Source: Gammaproteobacteria bacterium (GTDB taxonomy: Bacteria; Pseudomonadota; Gammaproteobacteria; Pseudomonadales; Pseudohongiellaceae). From it: a DNA stretch of 9,196 nt. Shown one piece after another: positions 8,736-9,196 of the stretch (position 1 is the first letter of the stretch; every line of letters starts with the position of its first letter). The stretch spans positions 1 through 9,196 of the forward strand of contig PWQG01000352.1 of NCBI GenBank assembly GCA_003556835.1. The letters are read 5' to 3'. Position numbers and translations under genes: made by a program. The notes beneath the pieces were generated by a model, which saw nothing but the letters and a program-made list of their open reading frames with translations, had not been told where the DNA came from and made no database searches.

Positions 8736-9196
8736 TCAGGAAAAATAGCGACTCTCACGCAGGCGCTGGAACCAGTCCAGCAAAGTCCGATCCAGGGCAA
8801 GCTGCATGGACTTGCCGATCTTGTCTCCCAGATTCTTGCGCACTTCGTAGCGTACTTCGTAGACATCAGCCTCATCGCAGGCCTGCATGATGTAGTCATC
8901 ACTGGTGGCGATCTGGTCTGCCAGATTACGCTCGATTGCCTGGCTGCCAAACCAGACCTCACCAGTGGCCACCTTATCGATATCGAGTACCGGCCGGTGC
9001 TCCTGCACCCAGTCCTTGAACAGCACGTGGATATCCTCGACATCCTCGCGTGCCTTGTCACGGGCTTTCTGGGTGGTTTCGCCGAACAGGGTCAGGGTGC
9101 GTTTGTGCTCACCGGCGGTGATCATCTCGAAATCGATGTCGTTTTTCTTCAACACACGATGGAAATTGGGCACCTGCATCAACACACCGATAGAGC
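8736..9196 (-). CDS. sohB: S49-family inner-membrane peptidase SohB, N-terminus outside window
   Basis: The frame is open to the right edge; only the C-terminal 153 or so residues are visible, beginning SIGVLMQVPNFHRVLKK. This matches the SIGV-x(4)-PN segment that follows the nucleophile serine in S49 peptidases, and the whole stretch resembles the E. coli SohB C-terminus (AGEHKRTLTLFGE, LFKDWV, RPVLDIDKVATGEVWFG, LADQI). The lysine in AGEHKRT (codon 9102-9104) is the expected general base of the Ser-Lys dyad. The serine itself, the N-terminal membrane anchor and most of the catalytic core lie outside the window. SohB is a signal-peptide-peptidase-like protein of the periplasmic side of the inner membrane, with poorly defined substrates. 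The GTG at 9183-9185 is internal and not a start. The gene is upstream of the acuI-type gene on the same strand. Confidence 0.9.
   Translation of the reverse strand, partial: SIGVLMQVPNFHRVLKKNDIDFEMITAGEHKRTLTLFGETTQKARDKAREDVEDIHVLFKDWVQEHRPVLDIDKVATGEVWFGSQAIERNLADQIATSDDYIMQACDEADVYEVRYEVRKNLGDKIGKSMQLALDRTLLDWFQRLRESRYFS

Overview
This is a chromosomal window of core metabolism. It looks like a non-enteric gammaproteobacterium of fairly high GC, possibly related to the Pseudomonas, Marinobacter or Chromatiales groups. The grounds are the NfuA, MetH and hemoprotein-type CysI sequences, the CysI plus DUF934 pair, and a DUF2970 gene. From memory, Pseudomonas also keeps nfuA, metH, cysI and the DUF934 gene close together; I could not check this. 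No mobile element, tRNA, rRNA or CRISPR array is visible, and codon use and composition look uniform by eye.

Layout, left to right. A 5'-truncated all-alpha dUTPase gene (+) ends at 355 and converges on nfuA (-, 398-979), an Fe-S cluster carrier. nfuA diverges from metH (+, 1168-4860), the B12-dependent methionine synthase. Their 188-bp shared upstream region holds a good IscR type 1-like operator on the nfuA side and an extended -10 candidate on the metH side. A DUF2970 small membrane protein gene (+, 4885-5148) follows metH by 24 nt. It ends inside a perfect 11-bp hairpin and converges on an unannotated 43-residue single-span membrane protein gene (-, 5177-5308). A 206-bp intergenic region with a GC-rich inverted repeat precedes cysI (+, 5515-7170), the siroheme sulfite reductase. 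cysI overlaps a DUF934 gene (+, 7154-7660) by 17 bp, with a strong Shine-Dalgarno inside cysI. The right end is a leftward pair: sohB (S49 inner-membrane peptidase, truncated by the window edge) followed by an acuI/yhdH-type acryloyl-CoA reductase gene (8696 down to 7683).

Functionally the middle of the window is sulfur assimilation (sulfite to sulfide) and methionine synthesis, next to an Fe-S maturation factor. CysI needs a [4Fe-4S] cluster coupled to siroheme, so placing nfuA nearby is sensible, although no direct link is shown. I found no clearly novel multi-gene system. The most worthwhile leads are the 43-aa membrane protein, the IscR-like site, the DUF934-CysI coupling with no visible electron-donor gene, and the structured DNA around 5132-5157 and 5402-5458.
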